Part shown: piece by piece, positions 1-9,281 of the stretch
Numbering within the stretch: the first letter of the stretch is position 1
How the letters are laid out: each line of letters opens with the position of its first letter
NCBI GenBank assembly: GCA_016235455.1
Contig: JACRKZ010000082.1
Coordinates: 16,894 to 80,893 of the forward strand
Length of the DNA: 64,000 bases
Source of the DNA: Armatimonadota bacterium
GTDB taxonomy: Bacteria > Armatimonadota > UBA10988
Direction of reading: 5' to 3'
The notes under the pieces: model-generated
Database searches by the model: none
What the model was told of the DNA's origin: nothing
What the model saw: only the letters and a program-made list of their open reading frames with translations
Made by a program: the position numbers and the translations under genes

Positions 1-2362
1 GGTTGAAGCCCAGTCCGCCAGCCGAGCTGGTGAACAGGTTGACCCAGATGCCGTGCGCGCGGCAGCGCTCGAGAAAGTCGATCATCGGCTCAGGATGGCC
101 GGGCTGGATGCTGACCAGGTTGAGCCCCAGCTTCTGCATCAGCGCCAGATCGGCCTCAACCACGTCGGGGTCGTAGTCCTCGCGCTTGAGCCAGCCGTTG
201 TTGTAGCGGTCGGGCTCCAGGCCGCTGACGTTGCGCGGCCAGTAGTTGACGCCGTTGAGGAAGACAGGCCGCCCGCCGACGCGGAACGTGTCGCCCTGGA
301 CCCGCACGCGACGGGCCGCCGACACCACCGGGGTCTTGGGCACGATGCGCAACGGCGTGGCGCCCGAGTCAACCACCTGGCCGGCAACCAACACCTCGAC
401 GCCGACCCGATGCAGGCCAACACCAAGCCCCGTGGCCGGCTGGACCAGCGCACCGCGCTGCGCACCGGCCGCCAGGTCCACCTCAATCGTCTGCGGCCGG
501 CCGTCGACGGTCACTCGCACCGACACCTTCTGGTTGGCGGCTCCACAGTTGAGCAGGCGCGCGCCGAGCGGCACCGGCTCGCCTTCGACATGGACGATCT
601 TCTCCGGCCCACCGTTGAGCAGCCAGACACCGGCCCGCGCCGCTCGCAACGCCTCGGCGTCGTTGCCCACGCCGCTCGGTTGCCAGAAGATCGCCGCGCC
701 CTTGGTGGTGACGTAGCGACTGAGGCCGCCGGCCAGCGTCTGGTGCCGGCCTTCGAGCTCGGCCGCGAGGGTCTGGCCGCGCGGTCGCTGGTACGGGATG
801 CGCCGGCCGTCGGCCGTCTCCCACTGCTTGTACCAGGGCGATAGCGTCTCGATGACCGGCGGCGTGAACGCCTCAAAGGTCACCGGCGAAGCCGCCGTGC
901 GGATGGAGCCGATGTGCAGCTCGAACGGGCCGGCGTGGGTCGTGCCGAAGCCCGTGGCGGGTCCGAACGACAGGCCCTTGGCATGGTCGGGCCGAAACTG
1001 CGTGTCGCGCCGCGCCTCGGGTGAGCCGTCGGCCCAGAAGCCGAACGCCGACGGATCGAGCACATGCTTGGTCCACGTGTCGGTCAGCGGGATGGCGGCA
1101 ATCCAGCGCGAGCCGTCGTCCTCGCGCCACTCCAACGTCGTGGCCTGGCCGGGCGTGCCCTTGACCCAGACCACGGTCAGCGTCTCGCCGGCGCCGAAGC
1201 GAGCTTCATTGGCGGCCAGCGTGTGCCAGCCATTGAACTCGGGCAGGCTGAGCCGAGCCGCGTCGCGGGCGCCGGCCGGGCCGGGCTGGCCGTAGAGCAG
1301 TTCCGACTTGGCGGCCGAGTTGTTGGTGGCCACGCGCAGGCCGGCGTCGCGGCCCAGATCGAGCGCCGTGCCGCGGCCGTCGACCGCCGCCAGGGCATCG
1401 TCGCGCGTCTTCCAGGTGCCGTCGGGCAGCTTGAAGAGCGGATCAGCGAACGGCTCGGCGCCGCCGGCATACAGGTCGCCGCCCTGCTCGATCCACTCGA
1501 CCACGGCGCGCATGGTCGCCACGGGCAGGCGCCGCAGCGAGTCGACCAGCAGCAGACGGTCGAGCGCGGGGTCGAGTTTGAGATCGACGGGCGATGCCAG
1601 CCGGATCTGGTACCCGGCGTCGCGCGCCAGCTTGGCCAGGGCACCGGTCGCACCCAGGCCGGGGAAGCCGACCACCACGGCGCGCGTCCCGGTGATCCGC
1701 CCGCGGTCGCTGGCGCTGCCGTTGACCGCCGCCTGTGCGAAGACAGCCTCCGCCGCCTGGCTACGCAGGCCGAGTCGGCCCGAGCGAACGGCCTTGGCCT
1801 CGGCCGGCACGGCGTAGCGGCAGGTCCACTGCCAGTCGGCGGCGCCAGCCGGCTTCACGCGGCCGATCACCGCGTCCGCCGCCACCTCGATCTCCATCGC
1901 GTAGGCCGTGCCCCACGACCACGCGGCGGTCCCCGTGGTGGTGGCCTCCAGCCTGGTGCCGGCCGCCGATTGCGCCTGCCACTCGCCGTCGAGCATCTCG
2001 ACCAGCTCGATGCGGTGTGTCTTGCCGTCCGGGTCCTCGGTCAGCGAGATCAGCCAGAACCGCCGACCATCCTCGGCCAGGCGCGGGCCCATCGAAGCCC
2101 AGCCGCCGTCCTGAACGCGCCGACGAGGCGTCATCACCACCGACACGCGTCCGGCGCTGATGGGCGCCGTTGCGGTCAGCAGCGCGTCGCCATCGGCCGC
2201 CACCAGGCCGTCGGGCGAGGCCTGGTAACGGCCGGACAGCACCAGCCAGTCACCCGTGCTCTGCCACAGCGGCGGCAGCTTGGTGAGCGGGTCGGTGAAG
2301 GCGGTGGGCGCGGCGGCCAGGGCGCCGACGGACAGCGCGGACACGAGCCAGAGACGGTGCAT
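1..2362 (-). CDS. Secreted glycoside hydrolase-like protein, C-terminus beyond left edge
   Basis: Reading leftwards from ATG at 2362, 787 codons stay open to the window edge, so the 3' end is missing. The start has a GAGGTAG ribosome-binding site and a signal peptide (MHRLWLVSALSVGALAAA). The first third looks like a beta-sandwich. Near residues 230-290 there is a segment resembling the class-I amidotransferase-like fold found in many beta-galactosidases (VVVGFPGLG, then LLLVDSLRRLP and WIEQGGDLYAGG). Close to the edge comes FRVGGRPVFLNGVNYWPRN, the typical entry of a GH2/GH5-type TIM barrel. Catalytic glutamates would lie outside the window, so family and substrate are unknown. It follows the 406-residue secreted protein by 8 bases and is probably co-transcribed with it. 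Confidence 0.75.
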   Translation of the reverse strand, partial: MHRLWLVSALSVGALAAAPTAFTDPLTKLPPLWQSTGDWLVLSGRYQASPDGLVAADGDALLTATAPISAGRVSVVMTPRRRVQDGGWASMGPRLAEDGRRFWLISLTEDPDGKTHRIELVEMLDGEWQAQSAAGTRLEATTTGTAAWSWGTAYAMEIEVAADAVIGRVKPAGAADWQWTCRYAVPAEAKAVRSGRLGLRSQAAEAVFAQAAVNGSASDRGRITGTRAVVVGFPGLGATGALAKLARDAGYQIRLASPVDLKLDPALDRLLLVDSLRRLPVATMRAVVEWIEQGGDLYAGGAEPFADPLFKLPDGTWKTRDDALAAVDGRGTALDLGRDAGLRVATNNSAAKSELLYGQPGPAGARDAARLSLPEFNGWHTLAANEARFGAGETLTVVWVKGTPGQATTLEWREDDGSRWIAAIPLTDTWTKHVLDPSAFGFWADGSPEARRDTQFRPDHAKGLSFGPATGFGTTHAGPFELHIGSIRTAASPVTFEAFTPPVIETLSPWYKQWETADGRRIPYQRPRGQTLAAELEGRHQTLAGGLSRYVTTKGAAIFWQPSGVGNDAEALRAARAGVWLLNGGPEKIVHVEGEPVPLGARLLNCGAANQKVSVRVTVDGRPQTIEVDLAAGAQRGALVQPATGLGVGLHRVGVEVLVAGQVVDSGATPLRIVPKTPVVSAARRVRVQGDTFRVGGRPVFLNGVNYWPRNVSGLEPDRYNNGWLKREDYDPDVVEADLALMQKLGLNLVSIQPGHPEPMIDFLERCRAHGIWVNLFTSSAGGLGFN

Positions 2363-2370
2363 GGTCTACC

Positions 2371-3591
2371 TCAATCATGTGGCGAGCCCGAAGCCCAGGT
2401 GATGCCGGTGCCGCTCGACTGCGCGTTCTGGCTCCAGGTTGCCGGGTCGGAGTCGAGCACAGTATAGGTGCCCGCCGGCAACTCCACCATGGGCTCGACC
2501 ACCCACATGATCGGTAGACGACCGCCGCTCGCGCCAGTGCCCACGGCCTGCCAGGGGCCGTAGGTCTTGCCGCCGGGACCGGCCAAGGACAGCGTGCCCG
2601 GCTTGGCGCCATTGCCGCCGTTGTAGTGATAGGTGCGCAGATAGGTCAGCCTGGCTGGCCTGGCCAGCGTGAAGACCGTCGGCTTGGTGGGCCGATTGCT
2701 GATCGCGCCACCGTTGGAGTTGTCGTAGAGCGTGATCACCGGGCCCGCCTTCACCTCGGGCGCCATGACGCCGGTGACGGTGGCGAAGCCGCGGCTGCCG
2801 GCGGCATCGTTGGTGCCCCAGGTGGCCGGCTCGGAGTCGACGATGGTGTACTGGCCGGCGGCGAAGCGCGCGCTGACATCAGCTACCCAGTAGAGGTTCT
2901 TCCGCCCCTGGGCGTCGCCACGGCCGGTGGTGCGCCAGGGGCCGTAGACCGTGCCGTCGGCCGCGCGCAGGGCGATGGTGCCCGGTGTGGCGCCCTTGCC
3001 GCCGTTGTAGTGGTAGGTCTCGATGGTGGCGATCACGGCGGGACGGGCTAAGGTCACGACGGTCGGCACCGTCGGATTCGGGCGGACACCTCCGCCGTTC
3101 TCGTTGCGGAACAGGACTGTGGGCGCGCCGCCCAGGGGCACGCGCGACGGGAGGTTGGTCGTGGTGGCCGGCGGCGCGGTCGGTGTGGTGGGCGGGGTCG
3201 GTGGCCTGGGCCCGGCCGGCGTGATCATCAGCGGTTCGTCACGACGCAGCCCGATGGCCGTCGGCACGTCGACCCCGTCGTCCCAGCGGAAGCCGTTGAC
3301 CATGACTGCCTTGGGGTGCAGCATCAGGCCGATGCGGTAGCTGGCAAGGCCGCTGTCCGCGGGCCAGGTGAGCGTGGCGGTGAGCCCACGTCCGCTGGGC
3401 AGCAGAACGCCCGATACGGTGCCAGCGACCTTGCCGTCCGGCTGGCGGCAGGTGCCGCTGACGTCGGTGCCGGCGATTCTCAGGTCGAGCCGGACCGATG
3501 GGCCAGCCCATGCGCCGGCCAACGGATGCGGCTGCGCCACCGCGATACCGGCGGCCATGGTCAAGATCAGTGCCGCATGTCTGGTGCTCAT
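2371..3591 (-). CDS. Secreted protein with two YHYN/DSxPATW repeats
   Basis: A 406-residue exported protein with signal peptide MSTRHAALILTMAAGIAVAQ. After a small beta domain (residues 25-120) and a Pro/Thr-rich linker (about 125-150) there are two tandem copies of a domain of about 110 residues. Each copy contains NGG...PTVPTVVTLARPA or a close variant, then ETYHYNGG/RTYHYNGG, YGPWR/YGPWQ, an AGQYTIVDSEPATW-like block and a closing glycine-rich strand. I have seen this repeat type in uncharacterised secreted bacterial proteins but know of no function for it. The start is well supported by GGAGGGAG. It sits between the nucleotidyltransferase-like protein (18 bases upstream) and the glycoside hydrolase, suggesting an extracellular or envelope role. 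Confidence 0.8.
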   Translation of the reverse strand: MSTRHAALILTMAAGIAVAQPHPLAGAWAGPSVRLDLRIAGTDVSGTCRQPDGKVAGTVSGVLLPSGRGLTATLTWPADSGLASYRIGLMLHPKAVMVNGFRWDDGVDVPTAIGLRRDEPLMITPAGPRPPTPPTTPTAPPATTTNLPSRVPLGGAPTVLFRNENGGGVRPNPTVPTVVTLARPAVIATIETYHYNGGKGATPGTIALRAADGTVYGPWRTTGRGDAQGRKNLYWVADVSARFAAGQYTIVDSEPATWGTNDAAGSRGFATVTGVMAPEVKAGPVITLYDNSNGGAISNRPTKPTVFTLARPARLTYLRTYHYNGGNGAKPGTLSLAGPGGKTYGPWQAVGTGASGGRLPIMWVVEPMVELPAGTYTVLDSDPATWSQNAQSSGTGITWASGSPHD

Positions 3592-3609
3592 CGCCCCACT
3601 CCCTCCAGC

Positions 3610-6102
3610 CTACTCACGGACCTTCACGCCTTCGTACGCCGGGCTGCTCTGGCCAGCAGCGACCCACACATACTCGTGGTTCAGTTCGGTGCCCGTATAG
3701 CCGCAAAAGTCCTCGATGGTCAACCGCAGGGCGAGTGCGCGACCTGCTCTGTCGGCGGGCACCTGGGTCTTGAGATCGGCGGCCACGGCGGGTCCGGCAG
3801 CGATGGTCTGGGCGCCCATGTAGTAGTCGGCCGGGTGTACCAGCAGAGCCTTGCTGACCACCGTGCCATCTGGCGGCGTGTACAGCCAGGCGCCGGCGCG
3901 TACGAAGGAGTTGCCGCTACAGCGCAGCGTGATGTCCTGGCCGGGCGCGATGGTCGTCGGCGCCGCCTCCCACGCGCCGGCTGCCGTCAGCGGGTGGGGC
4001 ACCTTGAACTGCGGCCAGAGGGTCAGGTCGAGTTCGGTCCGCACGCTGCCCAGCCCCGTGCCGAGTTTGACCACCGGCGCGCCGACCTGGCCCGTGTCTC
4101 GTCGTGAAGTGCGCACGAGCACCCAGCGGCCCGTCGCCGCGGGCGGGTTGGGCGGCTCGGGCTTGGCGGTGTTTGGATCGGTCACCTCGACCTCCACCGA
4201 GGAGCGCACCGTGCCCACGGCCAACATGGCGGGCGGGTCGGGCAGCGGGTTGGGGCCCGAACCCGGCTTGAGCGTCATGGTCACGCTGACGGTGTAGGTG
4301 CCGGGCTTCGAGAAGCGAAACGTGCGCGGGCCCTCGAGCGAGCTTCGCGTCACCGGGCTCCACGCGTAGGACTCGTCGATGAAGGAGCCGGCTCCCGACA
4401 GGAGGGTCAACAGGCGCCTCATGCGACTGAGCTTGGCGTAGAACCGCCGGTCCTGGCACCCAGGCGTGACCGTCACCTCAACGGGTTGGCCTGCCCAGAC
4501 CGCGGGGCACGGTTGGTAGCTCAGTGCCAGCGGCGCGTGCATCACGTCCTGGGCCAGCACCAGGTACTCGGCAGCCAACTGGTCGCGTTGCCAGCGCCAA
4601 GCCTGGAGGATGACTGGATAGCACCGGGCCAACATGGCATCACCGGCCGCGGCGTCGTCGCGAGCGGGCGCTCCGGCGATGTCGCGATTCGTGGCGCGTT
4701 GGCACTGGGTCCAGACCACCTGCCTCAGCCGCGCCTCGCTCAGGCACTCGGCCACGAGCCGCTCCAGCGTGAAGCAGAAACGAGTGTCGGGCTCATCGCG
4801 CTCGCGGCCCAGGCCCGTGTAGATGCCGGCCATCAGGTCCCAGGCGTCCTGCCGGTTGACCACCAGGTCGATACCGCCGGCGCGCGCCTGGTCGATGATG
4901 GCCTTGGTCAGCTCGGCCAGCAGACCCAACGGCAGGGACTTCAGGAGCAGGCTCTGGATCCCTGCCACCATCAGCGTCTCGCCCATGTCGCCCTGCGCGG
5001 CGGCCAGGGCCGTGGTGTTGGCGGCTTGGAGCACCATCACCGCGGTCATGATCCGCTCAAACTGGGCCGCGTTCGGGGCCTGGGCCCAGATCTGCCCGAG
5101 CAGACGACCGACGGGGCCCTTGGGATTCTCCAAGCCCACCAGCAGCTCGCGCTGCATCAGCCGGCCGACCGGCCCCGCCGTGGCAAAGGCCTTGAGGGTC
5201 GAGGCCTCCATGTGCGAACTGGCCACCAACTGCCGCACCCGAGTCGCCACCTGACCCAGCGGGGTGCCGCCCTCCAGCGCCGTGACCAGTGCAGCGATCT
5301 CCGCCTTGTTCAGCGTTGCGGTGCCCAGCCTGGCCAGTTCGCGCGACTTGGTCAGGTCGTTGCCCAGCCGCTTGAGGTACTTGAGCACCTTGTCCGAGCG
5401 GCCGGCGCGCAGCTCGTCCAGGCAGTGTTCGCCCCACTGAATGGCGGTGTTCGCCGTACCGGCGCTGGTGAAGGTGCGCTGGCCGTCGAGGAAATGGGTG
5501 AGGTCGACCGCGCCGACAACGGCCTTGCCGTTCTCGGCGCGATAGAAGCAACGCCCCTTGGTCTGCTCATAGAACTGCGTGAAGGCGCCCGACCCCTCAC
5601 CGTACAGCCCTTCGACGTACTTGGCCGGCGTCGTGGGACCCACCTTGCCGGAGAAGCCCAGGTTCGGCACCTCGCCGACCTTGGTATAGACAGCCAAGGC
5701 GTCATCGGCGTCGAGCACCGTGCCCATGAGCTGGCTCGGCGCGTAGAGATTGGTGCGCTCGAGGATGGGACCGGCTTCGGCGCCGAACTCCTCGCGGATC
5801 ATGCGGCCCAGGGCGCTCTTGGCCTGTTGCCACTGCGCGCCTGGGTTGGCCGCGCTCTTGGGCAGCAAGAGGCGCATATCGTGGTCCGAAGTGGCAGCGT
5901 TGTAGGCACCCGAAATCCACGAGCCGCAGCCAGTGACACTGTGGCCGGTCTCCGCGACGAACTTGCGCACGACCTTCTGCACGCGCGCGCGCTGCAAGTC
6001 AGCGGCGCGCTTCGCCGCCTCATCGAGCTGTCCCATCGCCGGCCACGCCAGCATCAGAACAGCAAGCGCCACCAGCCGACAGGACGCCGGACGCATTGCC
6101 AT
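3610..6102 (-). CDS. Secreted protein with nucleotidyltransferase-like motif and C-terminal beta domains
   Basis: An 830-residue protein starting at ATG 6102 behind a GAGAGGGG ribosome-binding site, with an N-terminal signal peptide ending near PAMGQ. Residues 58-80 read TGCGSWISGAYN followed by AATSDHDMRLLLP, which fits the hG[GS]-x(9-13)-Dh[DE]h core signature of the polymerase-beta nucleotidyltransferase fold (G60, S61, D73, D75). A later hydrophobic strand with Asp (GAVDLTHFLDG, about residue 200) could supply the third carboxylate. The middle 250-500 is helical. The C-terminal third is beta-rich, with a PKD-like piece (FRFSKPGTYTVSVTMTL) near residue 590. I do not recognise the full-length family. 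The catalytic reading is inference, since this fold is normally cytoplasmic. Confidence 0.75.
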   Translation of the reverse strand: MAMRPASCRLVALAVLMLAWPAMGQLDEAAKRAADLQRARVQKVVRKFVAETGHSVTGCGSWISGAYNAATSDHDMRLLLPKSAANPGAQWQQAKSALGRMIREEFGAEAGPILERTNLYAPSQLMGTVLDADDALAVYTKVGEVPNLGFSGKVGPTTPAKYVEGLYGEGSGAFTQFYEQTKGRCFYRAENGKAVVGAVDLTHFLDGQRTFTSAGTANTAIQWGEHCLDELRAGRSDKVLKYLKRLGNDLTKSRELARLGTATLNKAEIAALVTALEGGTPLGQVATRVRQLVASSHMEASTLKAFATAGPVGRLMQRELLVGLENPKGPVGRLLGQIWAQAPNAAQFERIMTAVMVLQAANTTALAAAQGDMGETLMVAGIQSLLLKSLPLGLLAELTKAIIDQARAGGIDLVVNRQDAWDLMAGIYTGLGRERDEPDTRFCFTLERLVAECLSEARLRQVVWTQCQRATNRDIAGAPARDDAAAGDAMLARCYPVILQAWRWQRDQLAAEYLVLAQDVMHAPLALSYQPCPAVWAGQPVEVTVTPGCQDRRFYAKLSRMRRLLTLLSGAGSFIDESYAWSPVTRSSLEGPRTFRFSKPGTYTVSVTMTLKPGSGPNPLPDPPAMLAVGTVRSSVEVEVTDPNTAKPEPPNPPAATGRWVLVRTSRRDTGQVGAPVVKLGTGLGSVRTELDLTLWPQFKVPHPLTAAGAWEAAPTTIAPGQDITLRCSGNSFVRAGAWLYTPPDGTVVSKALLVHPADYYMGAQTIAAGPAVAADLKTQVPADRAGRALALRLTIEDFCGYTGTELNHEYVWVAAGQSSPAYEGVKVRE

Positions 6103-6187
6103 CGCGAACCCCTCTCGCTACGACAGATGTGGCGCAATTGTACCGAGCGCCGCGGCGGCGCGCTACTCTGGGGCCGACTCGTGTGGT

Positions 6188-7747
6188 TCAGCGTCGGCTG
6201 GCCAGCCAGCGCCGGCCCTCGGCCATGCTCTGTTCCCACGGCCAGCCCGACGGATCGGGCTTGCCGCGCAGCCCGCCGGCGAAGTCGCGGTGGTAGAGCA
6301 CGCCTTCGGTGAAGCTCTCGCCCTCGATGTGCCGTGGCGGGATGCCGCGGCGCGCACAGATATCGGCCACCAGACGGCCGACGTTCTGCACCTGGCCGGG
6401 CGTGTAGTCGTCGCCGCGGGAGACGATCTCGATGCCGATGGTCTCGGCGTTGAAGTCGTAGATGGGGCCTTTGTTGGTCCACTGGCCGGTGCCCGCGTGC
6501 CGGGCGATGGTCGATTCCTCGGCCAGTTGGCAGACCACGCCGCTGCGGAACACCAGGTACTGCACGCCAATCGTGCGCGGCTCGCGCGGCAGCCGCTCGC
6601 CGGGGGTGATGTCCTGGTAGAACCCTGCCAGGCGCCAGGTGGTGCCGCTGGTCAAGGCGTTGAGATTGCCCGAATCGCTGTTGGAGGCGGTGTGGTGCAG
6701 CACCACCCAGCGGGCCGGCGTGGGCCGCTGCCAGCGCATGGTGCCGGGCCGGCGGTCGCCCACTACAGCCGAATCGATCTTGGGCGCCGCCTGGCCGGCG
6801 AAGGCGCACTTCGCGCTGTCGAAGACCACGCCGCTGGGCCCGACGTTGCGCACCCGCCGCGAGACGCGCACGGTCTGACCGGAGACGTCAGTGTCGTCGG
6901 CCTCGATCAGGTCGCGCGAGGCGACGCCCATGCGGTCACTGCGGCCCAGACTGACCACCACCTCGCGGCCGTCGGGCGAGAGTGCCGGTCGCGCCGGCCA
7001 GGTCCTGTCCAGCAGCGGCACACGCGGGTCGATCTCGGCCAGCGCCGTCGACTCGCCGGTGGCCGGGTCGAACCGCACCAGCCGCGTGTCTTCGCCGACC
7101 TGGGTCAGCGCATAGCCGCGTCCGGCGACCACGACCATCTCGCCCACCATGCCGGCTGGCGTCGTGGCCTTCAGCGCGCCGAGCAGCGCCCGGTCGGCCT
7201 CGGCCGTGGTCAACTCGACCGCACCGTCGGGCAGGCGGCGCTGGCTGATGACGCCGTTCTCGGCCTGCCACACCAGCGTGTCGGTCTCGGCTCGCCAGGC
7301 ATACTGATCGCGCAGGCCGGGCCGCGCCTCCCCCATGGCCAGCGGCGCACCAGCCAGCGCGCCGGAGACGGCGTCGAAGACGACCAACTCGGCGCTGCGC
7401 CGGCCGTTCGCCAGCCGCAGCGCGGCCACGTAGCGCGCGCTGGGCGCGGGCTTGAGGCCGGCCAGATCGAGGCCGCCCGCCACGACGCGCGCGGCGCGCG
7501 TGGCGGGATCGAGGAAGTAGGCCGGTCCGAACGCCGGATCGCCCAGCAAGCCGTGCGCGCTGTGCGCGAGCAGCGCCTTGCCATCAGGCAACCAGGCCGG
7601 GTCCATGCCAGGACCCAGCCAGCGGGCGGCGGAGCCGTCGGTGGCCACGGCGTGCAGGCCGGGGTTGCGCAGCGTGGGCACAGCCCACGCCGCGGTCGAC
7701 AGCAGCAGCGCTATCCCTGGCAGCGCGGACCTCCAGGTCCTCACCAT
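6188..7747 (-). CDS. N-acetylmuramoyl-L-alanine amidase with N-terminal propeller-like domain
   Basis: Peptidoglycan amidase of the Amidase_2 type, predicted to cleave the bond between muramic acid and the stem peptide outside the membrane. The last 190 residues carry WVVLHHTASNSDSGN (first zinc His), GVQYLVFRSGVV, the buried Glu strand ETIGIEIVSRG and the distal YHRDF...KPDPSGWPW block. The first 300 residues resemble TolB/WD40 beta-propeller blades (AWLPDGKALLAHSAHG, ALSPDGREVVVSLG). I place the start at ATG 7747 because it begins a clean signal peptide (MVRTWRSALPG...STAAWA). The reading frame is open further upstream to 7855 but would then overlap gatB. No strong ribosome-binding site precedes 7747; ATG codons at 7801 and 7816 are alternatives. 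Confidence 0.85.
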   Translation of the reverse strand: MVRTWRSALPGIALLLSTAAWAVPTLRNPGLHAVATDGSAARWLGPGMDPAWLPDGKALLAHSAHGLLGDPAFGPAYFLDPATRAARVVAGGLDLAGLKPAPSARYVAALRLANGRRSAELVVFDAVSGALAGAPLAMGEARPGLRDQYAWRAETDTLVWQAENGVISQRRLPDGAVELTTAEADRALLGALKATTPAGMVGEMVVVAGRGYALTQVGEDTRLVRFDPATGESTALAEIDPRVPLLDRTWPARPALSPDGREVVVSLGRSDRMGVASRDLIEADDTDVSGQTVRVSRRVRNVGPSGVVFDSAKCAFAGQAAPKIDSAVVGDRRPGTMRWQRPTPARWVVLHHTASNSDSGNLNALTSGTTWRLAGFYQDITPGERLPREPRTIGVQYLVFRSGVVCQLAEESTIARHAGTGQWTNKGPIYDFNAETIGIEIVSRGDDYTPGQVQNVGRLVADICARRGIPPRHIEGESFTEGVLYHRDFAGGLRGKPDPSGWPWEQSMAEGRRWLASRR

Positions 7748-7766
7748 CCGCAGCCGGCTGCGCTGT

Positions 7767-7784
7767 GCGGACGTGGACGTCCGC
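7767..7784. terminator. Perfect hairpin between gatB and the amidase gene
   Basis: GCGGACG and CGTCCGC form a 7-bp stem with a TGGA loop, 34 bases past the gatB stop. A 14-bp perfect palindrome (CGCAGCCGGCTGCG, 7749-7762) lies next to it. There is no T-tract, so it may be a factor-assisted terminator or an RNA-stability hairpin rather than a classical intrinsic terminator. Confidence 0.35.
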
Positions 7785-7817
7785 GCTCTCAGCGTGGACA
7801 TCGACGCGCCCAGCATG

Positions 7818-9281
7818 TCAGACTCCCAACCGCCCACACAGCAACTTTTCGACATCCTTGGGGTCGGCCTGGCCGCGTGTGGCCTTCATCACCTGACCCA
7901 CCAGGAAGCCCATGACCTTCGTGTTGCCGCTCTGGATCTTCTGCACGGCATCGGCGTTGGCGGCCAGCACCTCGTCGAGCACTGGCCCGAGCGTGCTGGC
8001 TTCAGCCTTGCGGATACCCAGGTCGGCCTTGGCCGGCTCGACACCGACGCCCTTGTCGAACATGTAGGGCAGCACCTGCTTGAACTGCGGGCCGGTCAGG
8101 TCGCCACTGTCCCACTGCCGAGCCAACTCGGCGATGTCGGCCGCGCTCACGGGCAACAGCGCGCAGTCGTCGAGGCTCAGGCCGCGATCGTTGACCTGTG
8201 CCAGGAAGTCGCCCAGTAGCACGTTGGCCACGCGGTCGACGTTGGCGAACAGCCCGAGTGCAGCCTCGAAATAGGCCGAGAACGAGCGGCTCTGGGCCAG
8301 CAACTCGGCACGGTAGCGGTCGAGCCCCAGGCTGGATTCGTAGCGCACGATGATCTCGTGCTTCAGTTCCGGCCGGGTCAGGCGGATGGCGTCGACTTCG
8401 GCCTCGGTGAAGCGCAGCGGCGGCAGGTCGGGCTCGGGGAAGTAGCGATAGTCGTGCGCCTCTTCCTTGCTGCGCTGGAAGACCGTGCGGCCATTCTCGG
8501 CGTCCCACCCCATGGTCGCCTGGACCACCTCTTCGCCGCGCTCATAGGCGCGGATGTGGCGCTTGATCTCATACTCGATGGCCTGGCGCACCACGTCGAA
8601 GCTGTTGATGTTCTTGACTTCACAGCGCTTCCGCAGGATGCCCTGGGCCTCTTCCTCGGCGGTGCGCACGCTGATGTTGGCCTCCAGGCGCATGGCGCCG
8701 TCTTCCATGCGGCCCGAGGCGATGCCCAGGAAGATGAGAATGTCGCGCAACTTGCGCAGATAGGCCACCGCTTCGTCGGCCGAGCGGCCGTCGGGCTCGG
8801 TGACGATCTCCATGAGCGGCACCCCGGCGCGGTTGCAGTCGACCAGACTGTAGTGCTCGCCCGAGAAGCTGGTCAGGTGCGAGTTCTTGGCCGTGTCCTC
8901 CTCGAGGTGGACGCGGTTCACCCGGAACGGCTTGGTGCCGGCCTCGGTCTCGATGTCGATGAAGCCCTCGGCGCCGATGGGGTACTTGTACTGGGTCAGC
9001 TGGAAGCCCTTGACCAGGTCGGGGTACGGGTAGTTCTTGCGCTCGAACCAGCTGAACGGCGGCACATGGCAGTTGAGCGCCAGCGCGGCCATGATGCCGT
9101 AGCGCAGCGCCTCGGCATTGACCACCGGCATCATGCCCGGCGCGCCGAGGCAGATCGGGCAGACGTGGGTGTTAGGCTCGGCGCCGGCATAGTCGTTGGG
9201 GCACGCGCAGAACATCTTGCTCTGCGTGAGCAACTGGGTGTGGACCTCAAGTCCGACGACGACCTTCCATTCGATGCTCAC
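7818..9281 (-). CDS. gatB: Asp-tRNA(Asn)/Glu-tRNA(Gln) amidotransferase subunit B
   Basis: Kinase-like subunit of the GatCAB complex, which phosphorylates the side chain of mischarged Glu-tRNA(Gln) or Asp-tRNA(Asn) and, with ammonia from GatA, converts it to Gln-tRNA or Asn-tRNA. The 487-residue product has the family hallmarks in order: VVVGLEVHTQLLTQSKMFCAC, the zinc-site CPICLGAPGMMPVVN, FERKNYPYPDLVKGFQLTQY, EEDTAK, DCNRAGVPLMEIVTEPD, and a C-terminal helical tRNA-binding tail (YqeY-like). The start is GTG 9281: it has a GGGAGGTGG ribosome-binding site and its GTGA overlaps the gatA stop, implying translational coupling. The frame is open further upstream but inside gatA. Confidence 0.97.
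   Translation of the reverse strand: MSIEWKVVVGLEVHTQLLTQSKMFCACPNDYAGAEPNTHVCPICLGAPGMMPVVNAEALRYGIMAALALNCHVPPFSWFERKNYPYPDLVKGFQLTQYKYPIGAEGFIDIETEAGTKPFRVNRVHLEEDTAKNSHLTSFSGEHYSLVDCNRAGVPLMEIVTEPDGRSADEAVAYLRKLRDILIFLGIASGRMEDGAMRLEANISVRTAEEEAQGILRKRCEVKNINSFDVVRQAIEYEIKRHIRAYERGEEVVQATMGWDAENGRTVFQRSKEEAHDYRYFPEPDLPPLRFTEAEVDAIRLTRPELKHEIIVRYESSLGLDRYRAELLAQSRSFSAYFEAALGLFANVDRVANVLLGDFLAQVNDRGLSLDDCALLPVSAADIAELARQWDSGDLTGPQFKQVLPYMFDKGVGVEPAKADLGIRKAEASTLGPVLDEVLAANADAVQKIQSGNTKVMGFLVGQVMKATRGQADPKDVEKLLCGRLGV

Noticed and set aside
4486..7915. Long plus-strand frames of 608 and 660 codons
   Set aside because: They lie opposite the secreted nucleotidyltransferase-like and amidase genes, have shadow composition and no ribosome-binding site.
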